From contig JBGPGE010000016.1 in the NCBI GenBank assembly GCA_041483675.1, forward strand, positions 1-59,221: DNA of 59,221 nt. Reading direction: 5' to 3'. Origin of the DNA: 2-12-FULL-60-19 sp041483675. GTDB taxonomy: Bacteria; Desulfobacterota; Binatia; UBA9968. Within the stretch, counting starts at the first letter, position 1. Each line of letters starts with the position of its first letter. Positions 7,866 through 15,724 of the stretch are shown here, piece after piece. Under the pieces are notes generated by a model. That model searched no databases and was not told the origin of the DNA. It saw only the letters and a program-made list of their open reading frames with translations. The position numbers and the translations under genes were made by a program.

Positions 7866-10136
7866 TTACGCCGAAAAGATACTTTTTACCCGCGCGCGGA
7901 TTTCGTCGCGCACCTCCCTGAAAGTTTTGAGAACCCCTTCTTCGTCGCCCTCGGCAAGCGCCGGGTCGGAAAGCGGCCAGTGGCGCCGCTCGGTCTTGGC
8001 GGGAAACGTCGGACAGCTTTCGGCGGCCTCGCCGCAGAGGGTGACGACCAGATCGATGTTTTCCACCGGAACTTCTCCCAGACTCTTCGATCGCTGAGCG
8101 GAGATATCGATCCCCGCTTCCTTCATGACTCTGATGGCCAGCGGGTGAACCGTTGTCGGCTCGCTCCCCGCGCTGTAGACCGTCACGTCCCCAGGCGCGA
8201 GCTTGCGGGCGAAGCCCTCGGCCATTTGGCTGCGGCAGGAGTTGGCGGTGCACAGAAAAAGGATCTGTTTAGCTGTCGCTTCGTTTCCCGCCGGCAGAAG
8301 AATTCGCACGGTAGTTCCCTTTTGCAGGCGGCTCTCGATCGCCAACGATCCTCCGTGGGCGTGGACGATGTGCTTGACGATCGCCAGCCCCAATCCGGTT
8401 CCTCCGAGCTCGCGCGAGCGCGCCTTGTCCACGCGATAGAAGCGCTCCGTCAGTCTCGGCAGCTCCTTTTCGGGAATGCCGCAGCCGGTGTCGGACACGC
8501 TCAGCTCCACCCAGCGCCGGGAATTGGGGGTTGGGGATTGGGAATTAGGGGTAGGGGACTCCGGAGCGGCCCCAATTCCTAACTCCCGATCCCTAATTCC
8601 AGCCAGCCCTGCGGCGACGGTGATGCTTCCCTTGTCCGTATATTTGAGCGCGTTGTCGATCAGGTTGATGAGGAGTTGCTGCAACCGGTCCGGATCTCCG
8701 AGAATGGCCGACAGGCCCGGCTCGATCTGCCGGACCAGCGCTATGTTTTTCCTTTGCGCCTGATCTTGAAATATTTCCAATACCTTGCCGATTAATTCCG
8801 CAGCCTGCAGCTTTTCTCTGGTGATTTGAATCTTTCCCGATTCGAGATCCGACAGAGTCAGCAGATCGTCGATGAGCCGGCCGAGCCTCTCGGAGTGGCG
8901 GTGGATGATGCCGAGAAAATGCTCCGCCTGTTTCGGATCGGCGGGCGGAGAGCGAAGCAGGGTCTCGGCGTAGCCCCGAATGGCGGTCAGCGGCGTGCGC
9001 AGCTCGTGAGAGACGTTGGCGACAAAGTCGCTGCGGACCGTCTCCAGACGCTTCAGCACCGTGACATCGTGAAAGACCAGGATATAACCGAGCGGCTTGT
9101 CATCCGCGCCTCTCAGGCTCACCGCGTTGACCTGGAACCACTTTCCTTCATCGAGGCAAATCTCTCTGGTGAAACATTCGGTTGAACAGTCGCAGGAAAG
9201 AACCTCTTGGCTGAGCGTTCTCATCTCGGGATGGCGCGAGATCTCCATCAGGGAGGCGCCTTGTAGATTCTGCGCGGGCTGCAAGCCGAACATCTTCTGA
9301 GCATTCTGGTTCAACAAAATCAGCCTGCCTTGCGTATCCACGACCAGAACGCCCTCGGTCATGCATCGTAGGATCGAATCGACCTTTTCCTTTTCCGCCG
9401 TGATGCTTGCGATCTTCTCCTGGATGCTGCGGCTCAGTCGGTTGAGATTGGCCTCCAGGATGCTGAGCTCGTCGGCCCGGTTGAGCAGCATCGGCTGCTG
9501 GGAAAAGACGCCTTTGGCTACGTTGTCGGAGAAGTCCAGTATCCGCTTAATCCGTTGGTCCAAGCGGCGGGAAAAGATGAAAACTGCCAGCAATCCCAAG
9601 CTCGAAAAGACCAGCAGCCCCGACAGCATCGCGCGGCGGATAGAGTTCTCCGCAACCTCGATGGAGTCCAGAGGGAGGGAGAGACGAACCATCCAGCGGC
9701 GATTCCCCTCGCTGCTAAGAACCGCCTGGTAGAGCATTTCATGATGGACAGTCGTGCTATAACGCGTGCTTTGTCCGGCGCCCCCGGCCAGCGCCTCTAC
9801 GACCTCCGGCCTCGCGCCGTGGTTTTCCATCGCGGCGGAAGACTCGTCGGAATCGCCCAGCACCTTGCCGTCCAGCGCGATAACGGTGATCCGAACGCCC
9901 AGGTCCCGGCCGAGATCGCGGCAGATTCGATCCAGCGCGGCTCCTTCCAGCCCCACGGGCAGCAAGCGCATCACGATCTTTGCTTCATCGCGCATCTTGG
10001 CGGAAAGAGACGAGATGTGAAAATCCTTCACGGTCGCCGTGGCGTAGAGATAAAACAGGACAAAGAGCAGCAGGACGACGGCGAGATAGGAGAGGAAGAG
10101 CCTGACGACGACTCTATTTTTCCAGGGCCTGTTCAT
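7866..10136 (-). CDS. phoR: PhoR-type phosphate sensor kinase fused to thioredoxin-coupled arsenate reductase
   Basis: A 756-residue fusion. Membrane helices at about 11-32 and 168-187 flank a periplasmic sensor. HAMP and PAS domains follow, then HisKA with His377 in VSHELRTPLTAIRGY, and HATPase_c with DTGCGIP and GGTGLGLAI. From residue 623 the frame continues without a stop into a complete ArsC/low-molecular-weight phosphatase domain: P-loop CTANSCRS (Cys629, Arg635), the relay cysteines Cys701 and Cys708 spaced as in Staphylococcus-type ArsC, and the aspartate of LSDPA (Asp724). Residues 513-540 are an in-frame repeat insertion. It is the last gene of the pst-pho cluster and overlaps phoB by 23 bases. 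Kinase role is well supported; active arsenate reduction is inferred from intact motifs. Confidence 0.93.
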   Translation of the reverse strand: MNRPWKNRVVVRLFLSYLAVVLLLFVLFYLYATATVKDFHISSLSAKMRDEAKIVMRLLPVGLEGAALDRICRDLGRDLGVRITVIALDGKVLGDSDESSAAMENHGARPEVVEALAGGAGQSTRYSTTVHHEMLYQAVLSSEGNRRWMVRLSLPLDSIEVAENSIRRAMLSGLLVFSSLGLLAVFIFSRRLDQRIKRILDFSDNVAKGVFSQQPMLLNRADELSILEANLNRLSRSIQEKIASITAEKEKVDSILRCMTEGVLVVDTQGRLILLNQNAQKMFGLQPAQNLQGASLMEISRHPEMRTLSQEVLSCDCSTECFTREICLDEGKWFQVNAVSLRGADDKPLGYILVFHDVTVLKRLETVRSDFVANVSHELRTPLTAIRGYAETLLRSPPADPKQAEHFLGIIHRHSERLGRLIDDLLTLSDLESGKIQITREKLQAAELIGKVLEIFQDQAQRKNIALVRQIEPGLSAILGDPDRLQQLLINLIDNALKYTDKGSITVAAGLAGIRDRELGIGAAPESPTPNSQSPTPNSRRWVELSVSDTGCGIPEKELPRLTERFYRVDKARSRELGGTGLGLAIVKHIVHAHGGSLAIESRLQKGTTVRILLPAGNEATAKQILFLCTANSCRSQMAEGFARKLAPGDVTVYSAGSEPTTVHPLAIRVMKEAGIDISAQRSKSLGEVPVENIDLVVTLCGEAAESCPTFPAKTERRHWPLSDPALAEGDEEGVLKTFREVRDEIRARVKSIFSA
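8519..8600 (-). repeat. Dispersed GGGAATTGGGG-type repeat translated within phoR
   Basis: A low-complexity inverted repeat of AATTGGGG/CCCCAATT units. GGAATTGGGG at 8520-8529 pairs with 8570-8579, and GGAATTAGGG at 8541-8550 pairs with 8591-8600. It lies inside phoR in the ATPase domain and keeps the frame, adding a proline- and serine-rich stretch (SPTPNSQSPTPNS) between the N-box region and the G1 box. Confidence 0.8.
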
Positions 10137-10827
10137 CGAACTTGTATCCTACGCCTCGAACGGTCAGCACCCATTCGGGCTTACGGTCGTTTTTTTCGAT
10201 GGCTTTTCTCAGCCTACGAATGTGGACGTCAACGGTGCGGGAATCGACGAAGACCTCGCCTCCCCAAACCCGGTCAAGCAGCTGATCGCGGCTCAGAACC
10301 CGGTTGGGGTTCTGGACCAGGAACCGCAGCAGCTCAAATTCTTTGAGCGTGAGGCGGACCGCTTTGCCTCTGACAAAAGTCTCGTAAGTCGAGAAGTTGA
10401 TCATGAGGGGTCCCTTTTCATAGACCTCCGCGCCCGCGGCTGCGAAGGAAGCCTCGCTCCTGCGCAGAATCGCTTTGACGCGCGCGACCAGCTCCCTGGG
10501 GCTGAAGGGTTTGGTCAGATAGTCGTCCGCCCCCATCTCCAATCCGACAACGCGATCGGCCTCGCCCGCCTTCGCCGTCAGCATGAGGATCGGCAGCCGG
10601 GCCGTCTCCGGCCGCGCCCGCAGGCTGCGGCATAGCTCCAACCCCGACATCCCCGGCAGCATGAGGTCCAGGATGACGAGATGAGGCTTTTCCCGCGGCA
10701 GCATTTTAAGCGCTTTCTCGCCGTCCTCGGCCTCGACCACCTGGAAGCGCTCCTGGGTGAGATTGTAATGGACGAGCTTCCGAATATCGGGCTCGTCTTC
10801 GACCACTAGAATTTTCTTCGCAGCCAT
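10114..10827 (-). CDS. phoB: Phosphate regulon response regulator PhoB
   Basis: An OmpR-family regulator of about 237 residues from the ATG at 10827; a GTG two codons upstream is possible. The receiver domain has the acidic pocket VVEDEP and phosphoacceptor Asp54 in VILDLMLPG, followed by the LTAKAGEADRVVGLEMGADDY segment in pieces typical of the family. The winged helix (LTLKEFELLRFLVQNPN, then the VDVHIRRLRKAI recognition helix) binds Pho boxes. It overlaps phoR by 23 bases, so the pair is translationally coupled. Its likely targets include the four-repeat site upstream of pstS. Confidence 0.96.
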   Translation of the reverse strand: MAAKKILVVEDEPDIRKLVHYNLTQERFQVVEAEDGEKALKMLPREKPHLVILDLMLPGMSGLELCRSLRARPETARLPILMLTAKAGEADRVVGLEMGADDYLTKPFSPRELVARVKAILRRSEASFAAAGAEVYEKGPLMINFSTYETFVRGKAVRLTLKEFELLRFLVQNPNRVLSRDQLLDRVWGGEVFVDSRTVDVHIRRLRKAIEKNDRKPEWVLTVRGVGYKFDEQALEK

Positions 10828-10901
10828 ACGCACGGTTTGCGGATTTCTGCGGATCTAATGCCCGCAGTCTGCCGCGTTAGAACAATTTCCTTTCCCAAGA
10901 C

Positions 10902-10981
10902 CGTCATTCCCGCATGCTTTTAGCGGAAATCCAGGGGGGAGCGGGAACTGGACCCCCGACAAAAACATTCGGGGGTGACGG
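10902..10981. repeat. Dispersed palindromic repeat between phoU and phoB
   Basis: The element starts CGTCATTCCCGC and ends GGGGGTGACG, the same terminal pattern as the repeats at 25907 and 26453. It contains a perfect 7-bp hairpin, CCCCCGA at 10953-10959 with 10969-10975. It occupies part of the 205-base gap between phoU and phoB, where no gene is seen. It could act as a terminator or mRNA-processing site within the operon. Confidence 0.7.
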
Positions 10982-11038
10982 CTTCGGGATCGCTCTCATC
11001 GCGTTCTTCCGACACCGCGTAGTTCGCTCCGTGGCATC

Positions 11039-11725
11039 TCAGATCGATTGCGGCAACTCTTTGAGATGGCGGATGCTCTTGCCTTTTACCATGAAAACGA
11101 CCATCTCGGCGATGTTGGTGGCATGGTCGGCGATGCGCTCCAGGTACTTCGACACAAAGCCGATCTTCATGGCGCGATTGATCGTGTGAGGATCCTCGAT
11201 CATGAAGCTGACCGTCTCACGGAAAATCTGGCTGTTGAGATCGTCCACCTCCTGGTCGTCCTTGCAGACTTTCAATGCCAGATCCGTGTCTTCCCGAACA
11301 AATGCGTCCAGACTCTCTCGGATCATCCGCTGCGAGATCCTGGCCATTCGGGGAATGTCGATGTAGGGCTTGAGCTGAGGCTCGGCGTTAAGCTCCAGAG
11401 CGCGCTCGCAGATATTGACCGCCATGTCGCCGATCCGCTCCAGATCGGTCGTGATCTTCAAAGCGGTGGTGATGAAACGTAGGTCTTTCGCGGCCGGTTG
11501 GTGCAGGGCGAGGAGCCGGATGCAGAGATCGTCGATCTCCACATCCAGGGTGTTCACTTCCTTATCTCGCTCGATAATCATTGCGGCCATATTGGAATCG
11601 CGGTCGACCAGCGAGCTGACCGCCTTCTGAATCTGATCCTCCACCAATCCTCCCATCGTGAGGATATCCTCGCGCAGCTTTTTTAGGTCTTCCTCGTATC
11701 TCTTGTCGGTGTGTTGGGTCGGCAT
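11039..11725 (-). CDS. phoU: Phosphate signalling protein PhoU
   Basis: A 228-residue all-helical protein with two PhoU repeats. Each carries the E/D-rich metal-binding motif: DDLCIRLLALHQPAAKDLR in the first half and the DLNSQIFRETVSFM region in the second. PhoU links the Pst transporter to PhoR and keeps the kinase off when phosphate is plentiful. It lies between pstB and phoB on the same strand. GAGGAAAA eight or so bases before the ATG is a good ribosome binding site. Confidence 0.97.
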   Translation of the reverse strand: MPTQHTDKRYEEDLKKLREDILTMGGLVEDQIQKAVSSLVDRDSNMAAMIIERDKEVNTLDVEIDDLCIRLLALHQPAAKDLRFITTALKITTDLERIGDMAVNICERALELNAEPQLKPYIDIPRMARISQRMIRESLDAFVREDTDLALKVCKDDQEVDDLNSQIFRETVSFMIEDPHTINRAMKIGFVSKYLERIADHATNIAEMVVFMVKGKSIRHLKELPQSI

Positions 11726-11794
11726 AAGTTTTCCTCAGGATTGAGCGCTCAGTCTCGAGCGATGAGCCAGAACCTCAGTCGCTCAGCGATTTGT

Positions 11795-12574
11795 TCATCC
11801 GAATCTGCCTGTAATGTAATCCTCCGTCTGGCGTTTCTCCGGAGTGGTGAAGATTCTCCCTGTCTCGCCGAATTCTATCAATTCGCCCAGGTAGAAGAAA
11901 GCCGTGACATCGGATACGCGAGCCGCCTGCTGCATGTTATGGGTAACGATCACGATAGTGAAGCTTTCCTTAAGCTCATGGATCAGCTCCTCGATCTTCG
12001 CTGTCGAGATGGGATCGAGCGCGGAGCAAGGCTCGTCCATCAGCAAGACCTCCGGCTCTACGGCCAGGGCGCGGGCGATGCAGAGACGCTGTTGCTGTCC
12101 GCCGGAAAGGTCGGAGGCGCTCTTGTGCAAATTGTCCTTCACCTCGTCCCACAGGGCGGCTCGCTTGAGATTTTTTTCCACCGCCTCGTCCAGCCGCCTC
12201 CGGTTGTTGATGCCGACGATCCTCAACCCATAGACCACATTTTCATAGATGCTCTTGGGAAACGGATTCCACTTCTGGAAGATCATGCCCACGCGGCGCC
12301 GGAGATTGATGACGTCCGTGGACGGAGCGTAGATCTCCTCGCCTGCAAGCTTGACGCTGCCCGTGATACGAACATTCGGGATGAGATCGTTCATGCGGTT
12401 GAGACAACGCAGGAGCGTCGTCTTGCCGCAGCCCGAGGGGCCGATGAAGGCCGTCGCCTGTTTTTCGGGAATATCCACGCTGACGGACTTGAGCGCCCGC
12501 ACAGAGCCGTAGTGGAAATCGAGATCCCGCACTTCGATGATGGGTTGGGATGAAGCTCTCATCGTCTCTACCAT
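11795..12574 (-). CDS. pstB: Phosphate ABC transporter ATP-binding protein PstB
   Basis: About 259 residues from the ATG at 12574, which overlaps the pstA stop by 7 bases; an ATG at 12562 would give 255. Walker A is GPSGCGKT (about 45-52), the ABC signature is LSGGQQQRLCIARALA, and Walker B is VLLMDEPCSALDP. Length fits PstB. The open frame extends 119 codons further upstream, but that part is antisense-like sequence overlapping pstA in another frame and is not PstB. It powers the PstCA channel. Confidence 0.97.
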   Translation of the reverse strand: MVETMRASSQPIIEVRDLDFHYGSVRALKSVSVDIPEKQATAFIGPSGCGKTTLLRCLNRMNDLIPNVRITGSVKLAGEEIYAPSTDVINLRRRVGMIFQKWNPFPKSIYENVVYGLRIVGINNRRRLDEAVEKNLKRAALWDEVKDNLHKSASDLSGGQQQRLCIARALAVEPEVLLMDEPCSALDPISTAKIEELIHELKESFTIVIVTHNMQQAARVSDVTAFFYLGELIEFGETGRIFTTPEKRQTEDYITGRFG

Positions 12575-13488
12575 CGGATGCGCTTGCGGAAACGGTAGCG
12601 CAGGTAAATGGCCAGTCCGTTCATGGCCAAAGTCATGAACATCAGAACCAGCCCGGCGGCCGCCGCGTTGCGGTGAAATTCTTCCTGCGGGCGGGAAACC
12701 CAGTTGAACATTTGGATCGGCATCACCGTGAACGGAGACGTGAGCCAGTCGAACGAAACGAAAGGGAATTCCGCCTTGACGGGGGAATCGGGCAGGAAGG
12801 CGATGAAGGTAAGAGCGCCGATGGTGATCAGCGGCGCGGTTTCTCCGATCGCCCGCGAGAGCGCGATGATGACGCCGGTGAGGATGCCCCCCGTGGAGTA
12901 GGGCAGGACGTGGTCCTTCACCATCTGCCACTTGGTTGCTCCGAGGGCATAGGCCGCCTCGCGCATGCTGCCGGGAACGGCCCGGATCGCCTCGCGGGTG
13001 GCGACTATGACGATAGGGAGAATCAGCAGCGCCAGCGTCAGCCCGGCGGTCAGGATACTGTGGCCGAGACGAAGCTGGTACACGAACAGCGCCAGCGCCA
13101 TAAGCCCGTAGACGATCGAGGGAACTCCCGCGAGGTTGGCGATATTGATTTCGATCAGCGCGGTCAGCCAGTTTTTCGGCGCGTATTCTTCCAGATAGAC
13201 TCCGGCGGCGATGCCCAGCGGAACGGCGGTGAGGGCGGTCACGAGCATCACCAGCGTCGTGCCGACCCAGGCCGAGAGAATTCCCGCCTGCTCGGGAAAG
13301 CGCGAGGGGAAGGAGAGGAGAAACTGCCAGCTCAGCCGGCTGCCGCCATCAGTGGCTAGGTCGATCATCAGAGCGGAAAGCGTGATCAAGCCGATGAAAG
13401 TCGCCAGGAGCCCCAGAATCGCGAACGTTCCGTCGTAAAACTTGCGGCGGGCGGTCTTATTGTCCCGGCTACTTTGATTCCGCTCCAT
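12568..13488 (-). CDS. pstA: Phosphate ABC transporter permease PstA
   Basis: A 306-residue inner-membrane permease with six predicted helices. The binding-protein-dependent transport signature EAAYALGATKWQMVKDHVLP (about 178-197) is the EAA loop that contacts PstB. The segment GAALGxAAGVYLEEY equivalent here reads PLGIAAGVYLEEYAP, typical of PstA/PstC. One base separates its ATG from the pstC stop, and its end overlaps pstB, so the three are tightly coupled. Confidence 0.96.
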   Translation of the reverse strand: MERNQSSRDNKTARRKFYDGTFAILGLLATFIGLITLSALMIDLATDGGSRLSWQFLLSFPSRFPEQAGILSAWVGTTLVMLVTALTAVPLGIAAGVYLEEYAPKNWLTALIEINIANLAGVPSIVYGLMALALFVYQLRLGHSILTAGLTLALLILPIVIVATREAIRAVPGSMREAAYALGATKWQMVKDHVLPYSTGGILTGVIIALSRAIGETAPLITIGALTFIAFLPDSPVKAEFPFVSFDWLTSPFTVMPIQMFNWVSRPQEEFHRNAAAAGLVLMFMTLAMNGLAIYLRYRFRKRIRW

Positions 13489-13489
13489 C

Positions 13490-14428
13490 TCAGTAAATCT
13501 CCCGGAATTTCTTGCGCAGCAGGTAGCCGGCGATGTTGAAGACGAGCGTCATCAGCATCAACGTCAAACCCGCGGCGAAGATGCTCTGATAAGCGACGCT
13601 GCCGTGCGGCAGGTCGCCCAAGCTGACCTGAACGATGTAGGCCGTGATGGTCGCCGCTCCCTGCATGGGATTCAGCGTGAGGTTGGGCTGAGTTCCAGCC
13701 GCCACCGCGACAATCATCGTTTCGCCGACGGCCCGGGAGAATCCGAGAACATAGGCGGAGGCGATCCCGGAGAAGGCGGAAGGGACAAGCACCCTGATCG
13801 CCGTCTGGAGACGCGTCGCGCCCATCGCGTATGAGCCTTCCCGAATCTGCACCGGCACGGCTCTCATGGCGTCCTCGCTCAAAGAGCTGACATAGGGAAT
13901 GATCATGATGCCGATCACGATGCCGGCGGAGAGCATGTTGAAGCCGGGAAGGTCAGGGAGGAGACGCTGCAACAGAGGAGTCACGAAGAGCAGGGCGAAA
14001 TAACCGAAGACCACGGTGGGAACGGCGCTGAGCATCTCCAAAGCGGGCTTGATGATTTCGCGCGCCCGGTGGCTTGCGTACTCGCTCAGGTAGATGGCGA
14101 TGACGGTGCCCAGCGGCAGCGCCACGAGCAGCGCGACCGCCGAAGTCACCACGGTTCCGGCCACCAGGGGCATGATGCCATAGTGCGGATCGGCGAACAG
14201 CGCCGTCCATTGGGTATCCGTGAGAAACTCTATGACGGAGACATGTTTGAAGAACGAGAAGGACTCATAGAGCAGAACCCCGACGATGCCTACGGTGATC
14301 CCGACCGAGGAGAGGGCGGATAAAAAGAGCAGCGCCTCGATGGCGCGCTCCCCCAGCCGGCGCATCGAGCTACGGGCGACGAATTGCCGAGTCGCCGCCG
14401 TGACGTTTGCCGTTTCCGCGTGATTCAT
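13490..14428 (-). CDS. pstC: Phosphate ABC transporter permease PstC
   Basis: A permease of about 312 residues from the ATG at 14428 (MNHAETANV). An in-frame ATG at 14446 lies inside a strong hairpin and is unlikely. Six membrane helices are predicted, the first at FLSALSSVGITVGIVGVLLY. The EAA loop reads REGSYAMGATRLQTAIRVLV. PstC pairs with PstA to form the high-affinity phosphate channel. It follows pstS by 55 bases that hold a 12-bp perfect stem. Confidence 0.96.
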   Translation of the reverse strand: MNHAETANVTAATRQFVARSSMRRLGERAIEALLFLSALSSVGITVGIVGVLLYESFSFFKHVSVIEFLTDTQWTALFADPHYGIMPLVAGTVVTSAVALLVALPLGTVIAIYLSEYASHRAREIIKPALEMLSAVPTVVFGYFALLFVTPLLQRLLPDLPGFNMLSAGIVIGIMIIPYVSSLSEDAMRAVPVQIREGSYAMGATRLQTAIRVLVPSAFSGIASAYVLGFSRAVGETMIVAVAAGTQPNLTLNPMQGAATITAYIVQVSLGDLPHGSVAYQSIFAAGLTLMLMTLVFNIAGYLLRKKFREIY

Positions 14429-14434
14429 AGACGT

Positions 14435-14465
14435 GAAGCAGGGCATCCCGGCGATGCCCTGCTTC
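14435..14465 (-). other. Intercistronic hairpin between pstS and pstC
   Basis: A perfect 12-bp inverted repeat, GAAGCAGGGCAT at 14435-14446 and its complement at 14454-14465, with a 7-base loop. No T run follows on the coding strand, so it is not a canonical terminator. Hairpins at this place in transporter operons usually protect the binding-protein mRNA from 3' decay and raise PstS over PstC; that role is inferred here. Confidence 0.75.
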
Positions 14466-14483
14466 GTTTCGATATTTCAGTCT

Positions 14484-15470
14484 TTAAAACTTGGCTTCGC
14501 GCTTGAGCAACTCTTCAATCTTGATGCCCACCTGGGCCTCGCCGCCGAATACGGTTCCGAGCTTGCCCTTTTGGAAATGCTCGATGCCCAACGTATACGC
14601 GTTAGCCGGAAGCGCCACGTATTTTACCTGCTTCACGAGCTTCGCGGCGTTCTGCATATAGAACTCCACGAACTCTTTGACTTCGGGTTTTTCAGCGGCC
14701 TTCTTGCTGATGTATATGAAGATCGGCCGGGAAAGGGGCTGGTAGGTGCCGTCCTCCACTGTCTGGGCGGAAGGCAGCACGGGCCCTTTGCCGCCGTCGA
14801 TCCCTACGGCCTTGAGTTTCTTCTGGTTCTCGACGTAGTAGGCGAAGCCGAAATATCCGAGCGCGTTCTTGTCGTTGGCGATCCCCTGCACCAGCACGTT
14901 GTCGTCTTCACTGGCGGTGAAGTCGCCGCGGCTGGCCTTCGCCTTGCCCACGATCGCTTCGGTGAAGTAGTCGAACGTGCCGGAGTCGGCGCCCGGACCG
15001 AAGAGCTTCAGGGGCGCGTTCGGCCAGGCCGACCGGACCTGGTTCCATGTCGTGACCTTCCGCTGAGCGGCCGGCTCCCAGATTTTTTTCAAGTCGGCGA
15101 TCGTCAAGGAAGAAATCCAGTCGTTTTTGGGATTGACCATTACGGTCAAGGCATCGTATGCGACCGGCAACTCGATGTACTGGATTCCAGCTTGCTTGCA
15201 GATCGCCATCTCTTCTTTTAGGATCGGCCTGGACGCGTCGCTGATATCGGTCTCGCCCCGGCAGAACTTTTTGAAGCCCCCGCCGGTCCCGGATATTCCG
15301 ACGGTGACCTTGATCTTCCCCTTTTTTGCTTTCTGGAACTCTTCAGCGACCGCCTCCGTTATCGGAAAAACGGTGCTGGAGCCGTCGATCTGGACGATCT
15401 GTGCGCGGGCTTGAGCGCCCATGAGGAATGTCATGAGAGCGAACGACGTTACGAGTGCTTTGGTGTTCAT
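14484..15470 (-). CDS. pstS: Periplasmic phosphate-binding protein PstS
   Basis: A 328-residue protein with a Sec signal peptide (MNTKALVTSFALMTFLMGAQ, cleavage after ARAQ). The phosphate-binding loop IDGSSTVFPITEAVAEEF and the SGTGGGFKKFCRGETDISDA stretch are hallmarks of PstS. The ATG at 15470 is chosen because GGAGG lies 8 bases upstream; the ATG at 15485 would remove the signal peptide's position and lacks a site. It is the first gene of the pst-pho cluster, below a tandem Pho box. Confidence 0.97.
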   Translation of the reverse strand: MNTKALVTSFALMTFLMGAQARAQIVQIDGSSTVFPITEAVAEEFQKAKKGKIKVTVGISGTGGGFKKFCRGETDISDASRPILKEEMAICKQAGIQYIELPVAYDALTVMVNPKNDWISSLTIADLKKIWEPAAQRKVTTWNQVRSAWPNAPLKLFGPGADSGTFDYFTEAIVGKAKASRGDFTASEDDNVLVQGIANDKNALGYFGFAYYVENQKKLKAVGIDGGKGPVLPSAQTVEDGTYQPLSRPIFIYISKKAAEKPEVKEFVEFYMQNAAKLVKQVKYVALPANAYTLGIEHFQKGKLGTVFGGEAQVGIKIEELLKREAKF

Positions 15471-15488
15471 TTCGGTTTCCTCCATTTC

Positions 15489-15544
15489 AATCTAACCGCG
15501 ACATGTTACGAGAAGGTTACAGAGCGATGAACTGTCGGTGACAT
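15489..15544 (-). promoter_or_regulatory. Tandem Pho box and -10 element ahead of pstS
   Basis: Read toward pstS, four 7-mers are spaced exactly by 4 bases: ATGTCAC, AGTTCAT, CTGTAAC, TCGTAAC (plus-strand positions 15538-15544, 15527-15533, 15516-15522, 15505-15511). This 11-base period and the CTGT(A/C)A core match PhoB binding sites. TAGATT, a -10-like hexamer, follows after 10 bases (15489-15494), the usual Pho-promoter geometry in which PhoB replaces the -35 element. The pstS ribosome binding site is 6 bases further on. Confidence 0.8.
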
Positions 15545-15724
15545 GGACTTCTGCAACGATACGGCATCGTTTGGCCTCCCTGCGGCAATGTGCGGTCGAT
15601 TTGTCTCCCGAGCCGAATGATGGCGCCGGAATCCTACGGGAGGATGAAGCGGAGATTAAAAAAAGGTGACGGCGGGCCATTTTTTCCCTTTATATCCAGA
15701 CGCGCCTCTGCTAAGCCGAGGCGT

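Noticed and set aside
7866..8270. A separate arsC gene downstream of phoR
   Set aside because: There is no stop codon or internal start with a ribosome binding site between the ATPase and ArsC parts; the frame is continuous, so a fusion is the simpler reading.
12575..12931. Upstream extension of the pstB frame
   Set aside because: The extra 119 codons overlap pstA in another frame and have a His/Arg-rich non-protein composition. PstB starts at 12574 or 12562.
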